A DNA stretch of 12,147 bases from the NCBI GenBank assembly GCA_002770795.1, contig PCTP01000232.1:1-12147 (forward strand), written 5' to 3'. Both the position numbers and the translations under genes were made by a program. Below the pieces are notes generated by a model. It had not been told where the DNA came from. It saw only the letters and a program-made list of their open reading frames with translations, and did not search any database. Numbering within the stretch: the stretch's first letter is position 1; the number at the start of each line of letters is the position of its first letter. The DNA is from Gammaproteobacteria bacterium CG22_combo_CG10-13_8_21_14_all_40_8. Its GTDB lineage: Bacteria > Pseudomonadota > Gammaproteobacteria > Enterobacterales > GCA-002770795. Below are positions 1-6,642 of the stretch, piece after piece.

Positions 1-1907
1 CGTTAATTACACTCGAAAATGCTCAACTTGCTTTTGGCACAATGCCTTTGTTGGATAATGCCAACTTTTCTTTAAAATCAAAAGAACGACTTTGTCTTAT
101 TGGACGTAATGGCGCGGGTAAGTCGAGTTTATTAGCCGTGTTAGAGGGCACTTTACTATTGGACGGAGGCACAATCCGCAAACGCTCTGGTTTGGTGATT
201 GCTAGCTTGTCGCAAACTTTACCTAAATCTGAAGATATCTCTCTGTATGATTTTATTGCGTCGGGACTTTCAAAAATTGGTGAAGCGCTTGTTCAGTATC
301 ATCGGCTGAGTTTGAAGCTAGCCGATGCCACTCAATCTGAACTCAATCAATTTGAAGAATTACAACACATCATTGAGCAAAATGATGGTTGGACGCTGAG
401 TAATCGCATTAACCAAACTTTGCAGCTTTTTCAAATGGAAGCAGAAACCTTGTTATCTGCTTTATCGGGCGGATGGAAGAGAAGGGCGGCTTTAGCTAAA
501 GCGGTTATCACCAACCCGGATGTGCTGTTATTAGATGAGCCCACTAACCATTTAGATGTTGAAAGTATTGAATGGTTAGAGTCTTTTGTGAAGGATTTTA
601 ATGGTACAGTGGTTCTTATTACTCATGATCGTCATTTTATGGATAAGGTCGCCACTCGAATTTTAGAGTTAGACAGAGGCATATTAACCAGTTTCCCTGG
701 TAACTTTTCAGAATACACCAAACGAAAAGAGCAGATGTTACATGCAGAGGAACAAGCCAATGCACTTTTTGACAAAAGATTAGCCCAAGAAGAAGTTTGG
801 ATCAGACAAGGAATCAAAGCCAGAAGAACCCGTAATGAAGGACGAGTTCGTAGTTTAGAAGCCATGAGATTAGAACGTTCTAAAAGACGTAACCAACAAG
901 GAAAAGCCAGCTTCAAAATTGAAGATGCTCAAAAGTCCGGTCGATTGGTCCTGGACTTTGAAAATGTCAGTTTTGCATGGGAGAAGAATAAACCGATTAT
1001 CCAAAACTTTACCAATCTCTTTATGAGAGGCGATAAAATTGCCTTGATAGGCGCTAATGGTTGCGGTAAAAGTACCCTAATCAAATTGATTCTTGATGAA
1101 ATACAACCCACAGCAGGTTGTATAAAAAAAGGCACCAATTTAGATATCGTTTATTTTGATCAACATCGTCAATCTATTGATCTCGAAAAATCGGTGCAAG
1201 ACAATGTGGCAGAAGGGCGCACAGAAATCACTTTAGGCACCAATAGAAAACATGTGGTGAGTTTTTTACAGGACTTTTTATTTACACCAGAAAGAATTAG
1301 AACACCAGCAAAGGCACTTTCTGGTGGAGAGCTAAATCGTTTGGTTTTAGCGAAACTATTTTCGAAACCTTCCAATTTAATGATTCTGGATGAGCCCACC
1401 AATGATCTCGATATTGAAACCTTGGAGCTGTTAGAAGAATTGGTGAATGATTATCAAGGAACAGTGATTTTAGTGAGTCACGATAGAAGCTTTGTTGATC
1501 ACACGGTTACCAGTTCATTTGTATTTAGAGAAAATGAACCCTTATTAGAAATTGTAGGCGGCTATACTGATTGGGTGCATTATAAGAATAATCATCTGAA
1601 TGCCGTTAAAGAAAACAAAGCAGACGTCAATGCTATTTCATCAACAACACCTGTAAAAACAGCCTCTAAAACTCAAAAATTAACTTATAAGGATAAATTA
1701 GAGTTAGAAAGATTGCCCGATGAGATTGCAAGCCTAGAAAACCAGATTGAGATCTTACAGAAACAAATTAACGATGGTGCTTTTTTTAGTCTGCCCGTTG
1801 AAGAAACTCAACCCATATTGAAACAGTTTCAACAATTTGAAACTGCCTTGGAAACCAAATTTGAACGCTGGGAGATTTTGGATAAAATGAGTCAGAGTAT
1901 CAATTAA
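1..1907 (+). CDS. uup: ABC-F family ATPase Uup, 5' partial
   Basis: Soluble ABC-F protein with two ATPase domains and no membrane segments. The Uup branch acts on ribosomes and on DNA branched intermediates, limiting precise transposon excision. The reading frame is open to the left edge: codons from base 3 read LITLENAQLAFGT before the ATG at 42, matching the usual Uup N-terminus, so that ATG is internal and the true start lies outside the window. Counting from it, domain 1 has Walker A GRNGAGKSS (21-29), signature LSGGWKRR and Walker B with DEPTNHLD. Domain 2 has GANGCGKST, LSGGELNR and DEPTNDLD. A charged linker separates the domains, and a C-terminal coiled coil (YKDKLELERL onward) is typical of the Uup DNA-binding tail and distinguishes it from EttA. 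The next gene starts five bases after the stop, implying co-transcription. Confidence 0.93.
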   Translation, partial: LITLENAQLAFGTMPLLDNANFSLKSKERLCLIGRNGAGKSSLLAVLEGTLLLDGGTIRKRSGLVIASLSQTLPKSEDISLYDFIASGLSKIGEALVQYHRLSLKLADATQSELNQFEELQHIIEQNDGWTLSNRINQTLQLFQMEAETLLSALSGGWKRRAALAKAVITNPDVLLLDEPTNHLDVESIEWLESFVKDFNGTVVLITHDRHFMDKVATRILELDRGILTSFPGNFSEYTKRKEQMLHAEEQANALFDKRLAQEEVWIRQGIKARRTRNEGRVRSLEAMRLERSKRRNQQGKASFKIEDAQKSGRLVLDFENVSFAWEKNKPIIQNFTNLFMRGDKIALIGANGCGKSTLIKLILDEIQPTAGCIKKGTNLDIVYFDQHRQSIDLEKSVQDNVAEGRTEITLGTNRKHVVSFLQDFLFTPERIRTPAKALSGGELNRLVLAKLFSKPSNLMILDEPTNDLDIETLELLEELVNDYQGTVILVSHDRSFVDHTVTSSFVFRENEPLLEIVGGYTDWVHYKNNHLNAVKENKADVNAISSTTPVKTASKTQKLTYKDKLELERLPDEIASLENQIEILQKQINDGAFFSLPVEETQPILKQFQQFETALETKFERWEILDKMSQSIN

Positions 1908-1912
1908 TTCAA

Positions 1913-2419
1913 ATGGCTGAACCTATTTTTGAAACAGAACGATTAATAGCACATCGTATAAATGAGAGTCATGAAGCTTTATTTAGGACTATTTACTCGG
2001 ATGGTGAACTTATGCATTTTATTGCGGATCCATTAGGTGATAATCGGTTAGATAAGGCTTGGCGACTAACACTTAAACAGAATCAATCTATCCCGCATCA
2101 ACGTTTGACCCTGGTGATCAGCGAAAAATCCACCTCTGTAGAGATTGGATTAGGTGGGTTAGATTGGCGGACTAATGCTCCTCAACTGGCCAATATGGGA
2201 TGTATGTTGGTTAAAAAATCCCATAACAAGGGTTATGCAGCAGAGTTTTTAAAACGATTGATTGAATATTCCTATACAGACTTGCAGATCAACAAACTTT
2301 ATTCGACCAGTGATGTGAAAAATATTCAAAGCTATCAGTTAATGAAGAAACTAGGTTATTCTCCTCAAGATGCCAATTCGGACAGGTTTTATTATTGGCC
2401 AGTATTTACAAAAGTATAA
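1913..2419 (+). CDS. GNAT family N-acetyltransferase (RimJ/RimL-like)
   Basis: Predicted acetyl-CoA-dependent N-acetyltransferase of the Acetyltransf_3 type, 168 aa, the usual single-domain length. It opens with the family's common pattern FETERLIAHRI. The acetyl-CoA pyrophosphate loop is KKSHNKGYAAE (about 101-111), a variant of the (R/Q)xxGx(G/A) motif, and motif B follows as STSDVKNIQSYQLMKKLGY (131-149) with the expected Asn and the terminal LGY. The substrate cannot be read from sequence; relatives acetylate protein N-termini, small amines or antibiotics. The ATG lies five bases after the uup stop with no clear Shine-Dalgarno, so translation is probably coupled to uup. Its stop is 28 bases before the borosin-type methyltransferase. 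A tailoring or resistance role for that peptide is possible but purely contextual. Confidence 0.85.
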   Translation: MAEPIFETERLIAHRINESHEALFRTIYSDGELMHFIADPLGDNRLDKAWRLTLKQNQSIPHQRLTLVISEKSTSVEIGLGGLDWRTNAPQLANMGCMLVKKSHNKGYAAEFLKRLIEYSYTDLQINKLYSTSDVKNIQSYQLMKKLGYSPQDANSDRFYYWPVFTKV

Positions 2420-2432
2420 TTCAGATTATCTT

Positions 2433-2439
2433 AAAAAGG
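2433..2439 (+). promoter_or_regulatory. Ribosome binding site setting the methyltransferase start
   Basis: AAAAAGG lies eight bases before the ATG at 2448. It supports that start over an upstream in-frame ATG at 2370, which lies inside the acetyltransferase gene. The 2448 start also matches the N-terminus of SonM-type enzymes, where a short lead precedes the first glycine-rich strand (SLSCVGVG). Confidence 0.7.
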
Positions 2440-2447
2440 CGTTCAAT

Positions 2448-3227
2448 ATGAGTAAAGGCTCATTATCTTGTGTTGGTGTAGGAATGACCTTAGGAGCTCA
2501 TATTTCACCTTTAGCAAAGAGTTATATCACAAATGCTGATGTGCTTTTTATCGGTGTTTCTGATGGCATTGTTGAAAGATGGCTAATGGAAATGCATCCA
2601 GAGGCAAGAAGCCTGCAAGTTTATTACCAAGAAGGTAAATCACGCCAATTAACCTACAAAGAAATGGTCAATGCCATGATGGAAGAAGTTCGCAAGGGAC
2701 GTAAAGTTTGTGGTGCATTTTATGGACACCCAGGTGTTTTCGCACTTCCACCCCATAAAGCCATAGATTGTGCTCGATCTGAGGGTTATGCTGCGGTTAT
2801 GGTGCCTGGGATCTCAGCCGAGGATTGTTTGTTCGCGGATTTGGGAATAGACCCTGGCAGAGTAGGATGTATTCATTATGAAGCGAGCCAGTTTATATTT
2901 TATCAGCGTAAAGTAGACCCTTCGGCTTATTTGATTTTGTGGCAAATTGGTATAGTGGGAGATAATTCTTTATCAAAATATTCCACTGGTGCAGAGTATC
3001 GATCTATCTTACTAGATATTTTATCTGAAGATTATTCCTTAGAACATTCTGTCATTCTTTATGAAGCGCCCACGTTACCCATTCATGCTCCCAGAATGGA
3101 AAAGATCACATTAAAAGACTTACTGAATGCAGAACTAAAACTGATTACAACCTTGGTTATTCCTCCCAGTACAGGTATGATAAGAAATGAATCGGTAATG
3201 CGTAAAATTAAAGCTTTACCCATTTGA
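2448..3227 (+). CDS. Split-borosin peptide backbone alpha-N-methyltransferase (SonM-like)
   Basis: Predicted SAM-dependent enzyme of the tetrapyrrole methylase fold, 259 aa, that would methylate backbone amides of a separate precursor peptide. Compared from memory with SonM of Shewanella oneidensis, it is similar from end to end. Shared landmarks are the first strand CVGVG (8-12), the YYQEG...SRQLTY segment, YGHPGVF (92-98), PGISAEDCLFADLGIDPG (120-137), EASQF (145-149), LWQI (164-167), and YEAPTLPIHAPRME near the C-terminus. Tyr60, Arg66 and Tyr70 align with the SonM catalytic residues Tyr58, Arg67 and Tyr71, and Tyr92 is also kept. Relatives of this fold (RsmI, CobA, diphthine synthase) lack this Tyr/Arg/Tyr set. 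No peptide is fused to its C-terminus, so it is a split system. The likely substrate is the small protein encoded 108 bases downstream. Confidence 0.88.
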   Translation: MSKGSLSCVGVGMTLGAHISPLAKSYITNADVLFIGVSDGIVERWLMEMHPEARSLQVYYQEGKSRQLTYKEMVNAMMEEVRKGRKVCGAFYGHPGVFALPPHKAIDCARSEGYAAVMVPGISAEDCLFADLGIDPGRVGCIHYEASQFIFYQRKVDPSAYLILWQIGIVGDNSLSKYSTGAEYRSILLDILSEDYSLEHSVILYEAPTLPIHAPRMEKITLKDLLNAELKLITTLVIPPSTGMIRNESVMRKIKALPI

Positions 3228-3250
3228 AAACTGCTCTCATGTAAACTATA

Positions 3251-3277
3251 TTGAATCTGTGTTCCATAAGGTACACT
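3251..3277 (+). promoter_or_regulatory. Weak candidate promoter for the precursor gene
   Basis: The 108-base gap between methyltransferase and precursor contains TTGAAT (3251) and TACACT (3272) separated by a short 15-base spacer. A 6-base inverted repeat, TCCATA/TATGGA (3263-3268 and 3286-3291), overlaps and follows it. The match is poor, but a separate promoter would let a stoichiometric substrate be made in excess over its enzyme. A simple untranslated spacer is equally possible. Confidence 0.22.
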
Positions 3278-3335
3278 AAAAATTCTATGGATATAAAAAC
3301 AATAGAGAATATCAAACACTAATAGAGTAATTTAC

Positions 3336-3596
3336 ATGTCTCAAATCATACAATTTCTTGAAAAAATCGGTTCAGATTCTAATTTTTCAGATGAACAAAT
3401 TTGGTTAAAGCAACTGAAGAACTTAGACTTACCGGAGAATTTAAGGCAAGCATTTATCGATAAAAATCAATATGTTATAGAGTGTTTTTTGGGCACTGAC
3501 ACTAATTTGATGTGTGTTATGATTCCAGCTGAGGAAGAACAACCTACACGAGAAGAGGATGATGAAAAGGAAGAAATGGTACAAAGAGCCAGCTAA
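3336..3596 (+). CDS. Candidate borosin precursor peptide (SonA-like)
   Basis: An 86-aa protein with no signal peptide or membrane segment, read as the substrate of the upstream methyltransferase. Residues 1-53 look like the helical borosin-binding domain of SonA: FLEKIGSDSNF (7-17) resembles SonA FFTQLGQDAQL, and LDLPENLRQAFIDKN (30-44) resembles its GLTDEQINAVMTGD, ending at Gly53 where SonA has Gly55. The following NLMCVMIP (57-64) occupies the SonA core position. By that register Val61 and Ile63 align with the methylated Leu63 and Ile65 of SonA, which is an inference. Unlike SonA, which ends soon after the core, a long acidic tail (66-80, mostly Glu and Asp) follows. There is a Cys at 50 and another at 60, inside the core. 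The Shine-Dalgarno is weak (TAGAG, 3323-3327). The stop overlaps the next start as TAATG. Overall sequence similarity is low, so architecture and position carry most of the weight. Confidence 0.78.
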   Translation: MSQIIQFLEKIGSDSNFSDEQIWLKQLKNLDLPENLRQAFIDKNQYVIECFLGTDTNLMCVMIPAEEEQPTREEDDEKEEMVQRAS

Positions 3597-5356
3597 TGAG
3601 TAGGGCTTATTTGATGGTTCTATCAAGATCCATGGCAATGTTATATCTCTTGTCGTTACTAATAACCACTTGTTTTGCAGGAAATGAAGTCGCTATTGAC
3701 TCTTTGCTAAAACAAGCTGACGATGCAAAAAGTGCCCAAGTTGAGCTGTTTAATTCTACACTGTCCTTGTTAAAACAATCAGAACCTACTTTTACCCCTG
3801 AACAAAAAGCCTATTACTTATATCTTGAGGGTTATCAATCAGGATACAAAGGCGATATACCCACCGCTATAAATTTCTATGGAGCAGCTTTAAATCAAGC
3901 CAAAAATGTGGATTTAATATATAGATTGCATTACTCAATTGCTAATATGTATGTGATGCAGAGAAATTGGGAACAGACATTCTCTCAGTTAACCGATGCC
4001 TTGAATATACAGCAGCAAGTTGTGTCTATGGATATAAAAAATCAAGGTCTCCTTGTGGCTGCTCTTATTTACAACCAACTCGGACAATATCAAAGTGGAT
4101 TAGATTATCTTCTTAAAATAAATAAAGACAAGCAAAATTCGAGAACACTTTGTTATCTGCATCAACTTGAAATTGAAGCAAAATATAAATTAGATTTTAT
4201 TACATCAACCAATGTTTTAATTAAACAATGGGCAGATTATTGTACTGCGCATCAAGAAAATTTACCCTCATTATTTATTCAAATGTATCAAGCTCAAATG
4301 TTGTTGAGAGAAAAAAATTACCTAGAGGCTCTAGTTTATATTGAACGTCTATTACCTTTAGTAGAGAAAACTCGTTATGATTATCTTATTTCTGAAGTGT
4401 ATTCAACCCAATCCCAAGTTAATTTTGCACTTTCTTTATGGGATAGTGCTGTTAAAAATGCACAGTTGACCCTGCAACACGCTAAATCAATGGAGTATAC
4501 AACTCCAGTAGTTAAAGCATACCAAATACTCTATCAAGTCAATGAATCACAACAAAACTATCAGGCAGCTTTTAGCTATTTGCAAAAATATCTTGAAGTT
4601 GAAAAGGGATTTTCTAATGAACAATCTGCAAAACAACTTGCTTATCAAAGAGCGAAGCTAGAAGTTTTAGAAAAAAATTATGAAATTGAAAGCTTAAATC
4701 AAGCCAATAGTTTACTTATAATTCAGGAGAAGTTGACTCAAGAAACAGCTAAAAATACCAGACTGTTTGTTTATCTCATGATTGCTTTTACTAGTAGTTT
4801 GGTGTTGTGGGTTTATAATCTGCATAAAAATCAAAAAAGGTTTAAAGAACTTGCTGAAAAAGATGGTTTAACGGGTCTTAAAAATCGCCGAAGCTTTATT
4901 GAGAGTGCCGAAAATGTGATTAGCTTCTGTCAGCTGGAGCAACAACCAGTTTGTTTGATTATGTTTGATTTGGATAAATTTAAGTCTATCAATGATCAAT
5001 ACGGTCATCCTATTGGTGATTGGGTTTTAGTGAAAACGGCAGAAGCTATTAAACAACAAGGACGTAAGTATGATATTACTGGACGTATTGGAGGAGAAGA
5101 ATTTGCGATTGTTCTACAGAGCTGTGATCTTAAACAGGGTAGATTATTTGCAGAACAATGTAGAAAAGCGATTGAATCTATTGACACCAGCGAAACTAAT
5201 TTCAAATTTCAGGTATCCGCTAGTTTTGGGGTCACTATTTCGACAATTTCTGGCTATAAATACAAACAGTTGATGATTGATGCTGATTTGGCATTATATG
5301 AATCTAAAAACAATGGTCGTAATCGTATTACCATTTGGCACTCTACTCAGATATAA
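3596..5356 (+). CDS. Membrane TPR sensor diguanylate cyclase (GGDEF)
   Basis: 586-aa predicted cyclase making c-di-GMP from two GTP. A signal peptide or anchor (about 6-28, ending TTCFA) leads into a periplasmic region of about 330 residues made of TPR-like helical pairs (for example YYLYLEGYQSGYKGDIPTAI). A coiled coil around 355-385, one membrane helix (about 390-410) and a cytoplasmic GGDEF domain (about 423-580) follow. The active site is GGEEF (499-503), a catalytically competent variant. Asp-Gly-Leu-Thr (423-426) and the metal-binding region FDLDKFKSINDQYGH are present. RKYD (490-493) lies exactly five residues before GGEEF, forming the RxxD product-inhibition site. No EAL domain is present. 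The start overlaps the precursor stop (TAATG), so translation is probably coupled. The periplasmic TPRs suggest sensing of a peptide or protein, but the ligand is unknown. Confidence 0.9.
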   Translation: MSRAYLMVLSRSMAMLYLLSLLITTCFAGNEVAIDSLLKQADDAKSAQVELFNSTLSLLKQSEPTFTPEQKAYYLYLEGYQSGYKGDIPTAINFYGAALNQAKNVDLIYRLHYSIANMYVMQRNWEQTFSQLTDALNIQQQVVSMDIKNQGLLVAALIYNQLGQYQSGLDYLLKINKDKQNSRTLCYLHQLEIEAKYKLDFITSTNVLIKQWADYCTAHQENLPSLFIQMYQAQMLLREKNYLEALVYIERLLPLVEKTRYDYLISEVYSTQSQVNFALSLWDSAVKNAQLTLQHAKSMEYTTPVVKAYQILYQVNESQQNYQAAFSYLQKYLEVEKGFSNEQSAKQLAYQRAKLEVLEKNYEIESLNQANSLLIIQEKLTQETAKNTRLFVYLMIAFTSSLVLWVYNLHKNQKRFKELAEKDGLTGLKNRRSFIESAENVISFCQLEQQPVCLIMFDLDKFKSINDQYGHPIGDWVLVKTAEAIKQQGRKYDITGRIGGEEFAIVLQSCDLKQGRLFAEQCRKAIESIDTSETNFKFQVSASFGVTISTISGYKYKQLMIDADLALYESKNNGRNRITIWHSTQI

Positions 5357-5378
5357 ATCTGCTTGTTAGACTCATTTA

Positions 5379-5392
5379 TTGATCATGGTCAA
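5379..5392 (+). promoter_or_regulatory. FNR-like operator upstream of the molybdate transporter
   Basis: TTGATCATGGTCAA is a near-perfect palindrome matching nine of the ten defined bases of the FNR consensus TTGAT-N4-ATCAA. Its centre is about 42 bases before the start point predicted from the adjacent -10 box, the classic position for class II activation by FNR/CRP-type regulators. Anaerobic induction of molybdate uptake would make sense because many anaerobic reductases use molybdenum cofactor. The regulator itself is not in the window. Confidence 0.55.
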
Positions 5393-5393
5393 T

Positions 5394-5421
5394 TTGAAAG
5401 TTCCATAAATTCCTATATACT
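5394..5421 (+). promoter_or_regulatory. Sigma70-type promoter for the molybdate transporter
   Basis: TTGAAA (5394-5399) and TATACT (5416-5421) are separated by 16 bases, predicting a start near 5428 and a leader of about 26 bases before the ATG at 5454. The -35 box directly abuts the FNR-like site. This promoter separates the transporter from the upstream diguanylate cyclase operon. Confidence 0.65.
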
Positions 5422-5453
5422 GGACTGACCTCAATTTCACAAAAAAACTCCTG

Positions 5454-6605
5454 ATGAACTCAAACTTTTTAATTCAGCAAAAATTTTCATTCAGCTTGAA
5501 AGAGTTTTCAGGATCCCTCGGGGATTTAGGCCTTTTTATTCCTTTGGTTGTGGCCGTTTCATTGACCAGTGGCATGAATTTGGGCGTGATTTTTATAGCA
5601 GCTGGTTTAATGAATATCTTAACGGGTTATTTTTTTGCGCAACCCATTCCAGTTCAACCGATGAAAGCCATTGCTGCGGTAGTGATCACAGAAGGTCTTA
5701 CTCAAGGAGGTGTGGTTGCCGCTGGATTGGGCATGGCTTTGCTACTTATATTTTTATCCTACAGCGGGGGAATTGAGTTGCTGAGAAGATTTATTCCCAA
5801 CGCACTTGTCCGAGGTATTCAATTGGGTGTTGGATTGAAACTGGCGCTTAAAGGTTATCAATGGATAGCTAATTTACCTATATTGGGAACTAATAGCATT
5901 ATTTTAGCTGTCATTATAGGGTTATTGTTACTCTATTTTATTGCGAAAAAAATACCAGGTTTATTGTTTGTTTTTCTAGGTGGTTTTGCCCTCGTTTATT
6001 GGGAACATCCAGAATTGTTCAATCATTTATCATTTATTTTTCCATCTATTCATTTGGTCATTCCTTCTTCAACAGAGTGGAATACTGGATTAGTGCAGGG
6101 AACTTTGCCTCAGTTGCCTTTAACCTTGCTGAATTCTGTGATTGCGGTTTGTGCATTAAGTGCTGATTATTTTCCTAACCGGGGAATAAAAACCCAAAGG
6201 ATGGCTGCTAGCGTGGGGTGGATGAATTTAATTTGCGTTCCTTTTGGTGCTATTCCTATGTGTCATGGCGCGGGTGGTTTGGCTGCTCAATATGGTTTCG
6301 GGGCCAGAACCGGTGGCAGCGTCATTATGCTGGGAGGGATAAAACTACTCCTGGGACTTTTTGTCGGCGGTTTCTTACTACAAATCTTAAAATTTTATCC
6401 TTATGCCATTTTAGCGCCTATGTTAGTTTTTGCGGGTATCGAATTAGCCAGAACCAGTTTTTCTCTCAAGAATAAAACTGATATCAGTGTGGCAATATTG
6501 ACAGCTATGGGCATTTTAGGGGGAAATACACTGATAGGTTTTCTATTAGGGGGAGGTATGGCTTTAATTGTTTTTTTATGGGGAAAAACCAATAAAACTG
6601 AATAA
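5454..6605 (+). CDS. MOT1-type molybdate/sulfate transporter
   Basis: Inner-membrane permease of 383 aa, strongly hydrophobic with about ten or eleven predicted membrane helices. It carries both signatures of the MOT1 group (SulP-related, often annotated putative sulfate/molybdate transporter). The first half has EFSGSLGDLGLFIPL near the N-terminus and QPIPVQPMKAIAA in the loop after helix 2. The second half has PMCHGAGGLAAQYGFGARTGG. It lacks the C-terminal STAS domain of classical SulP sulfate transporters, as expected for MOT1. Molybdate is the better guess, although substrate choice cannot be proven from sequence. The ATG at 5454 has no good Shine-Dalgarno, but the conserved N-terminus follows at once. 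It is transcribed alone, with an FNR-like site at its promoter, and its stop codon lies inside the convergent hairpin with the thiolase gene. Confidence 0.85.
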   Translation: MNSNFLIQQKFSFSLKEFSGSLGDLGLFIPLVVAVSLTSGMNLGVIFIAAGLMNILTGYFFAQPIPVQPMKAIAAVVITEGLTQGGVVAAGLGMALLLIFLSYSGGIELLRRFIPNALVRGIQLGVGLKLALKGYQWIANLPILGTNSIILAVIIGLLLLYFIAKKIPGLLFVFLGGFALVYWEHPELFNHLSFIFPSIHLVIPSSTEWNTGLVQGTLPQLPLTLLNSVIAVCALSADYFPNRGIKTQRMAASVGWMNLICVPFGAIPMCHGAGGLAAQYGFGARTGGSVIMLGGIKLLLGLFVGGFLLQILKFYPYAILAPMLVFAGIELARTSFSLKNKTDISVAILTAMGILGGNTLIGFLLGGGMALIVFLWGKTNKTE

Positions 6606-6635
6606 AGTTATGGAGCTGGTTGCCCCATAACTTTA
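6603..6635. terminator. Convergent hairpin between transporter and thiolase
   Basis: TAAAGTTATGG (6603-6613) and CCATAACTTTA (6625-6635) form a perfect 11-bp stem around an 11-base loop. The left arm includes the transporter stop codon, and the right arm ends seven bases before the thiolase stop. Neither side has a clean run of T, so this may be a bidirectional terminator of modest strength or a 3'-end-protecting stem. Confidence 0.6.
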
Positions 6636-6642
6636 GGAGGAT

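Noticed and set aside
2370..2447. N-terminal extension of the methyltransferase to the ATG at 2370
   Set aside because: It lies inside the acetyltransferase gene in another frame, has no family similarity, and a good ribosome site plus the SonM-like N-terminus point to 2448.
2448..3227. Reading the methylase as RsmI, a cobalamin-pathway methylase or diphthine synthase
   Set aside because: The fold is shared, but the Tyr/Arg/Tyr set, the YGHPGVF...PGISAED...EASQF series and the adjacent SonA-like protein fit a borosin enzyme better. No cobalamin genes are nearby.
3083..3319. Minus-strand open frame of 78 codons over the methyltransferase end
   Set aside because: It lies mostly antisense to a clearly conserved gene and has no recognisable family, start signal or operon context.
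3301..3327. AATAGAG direct repeat before the precursor gene as an operator
   Set aside because: Seven AT-rich bases repeated once are expected by chance in this composition.
5348..5361. CAGAT-ATAA-ATCTG hairpin at the end of the diguanylate cyclase gene as terminator
   Set aside because: The stem is only five base pairs, AT-rich and not followed by a T run.
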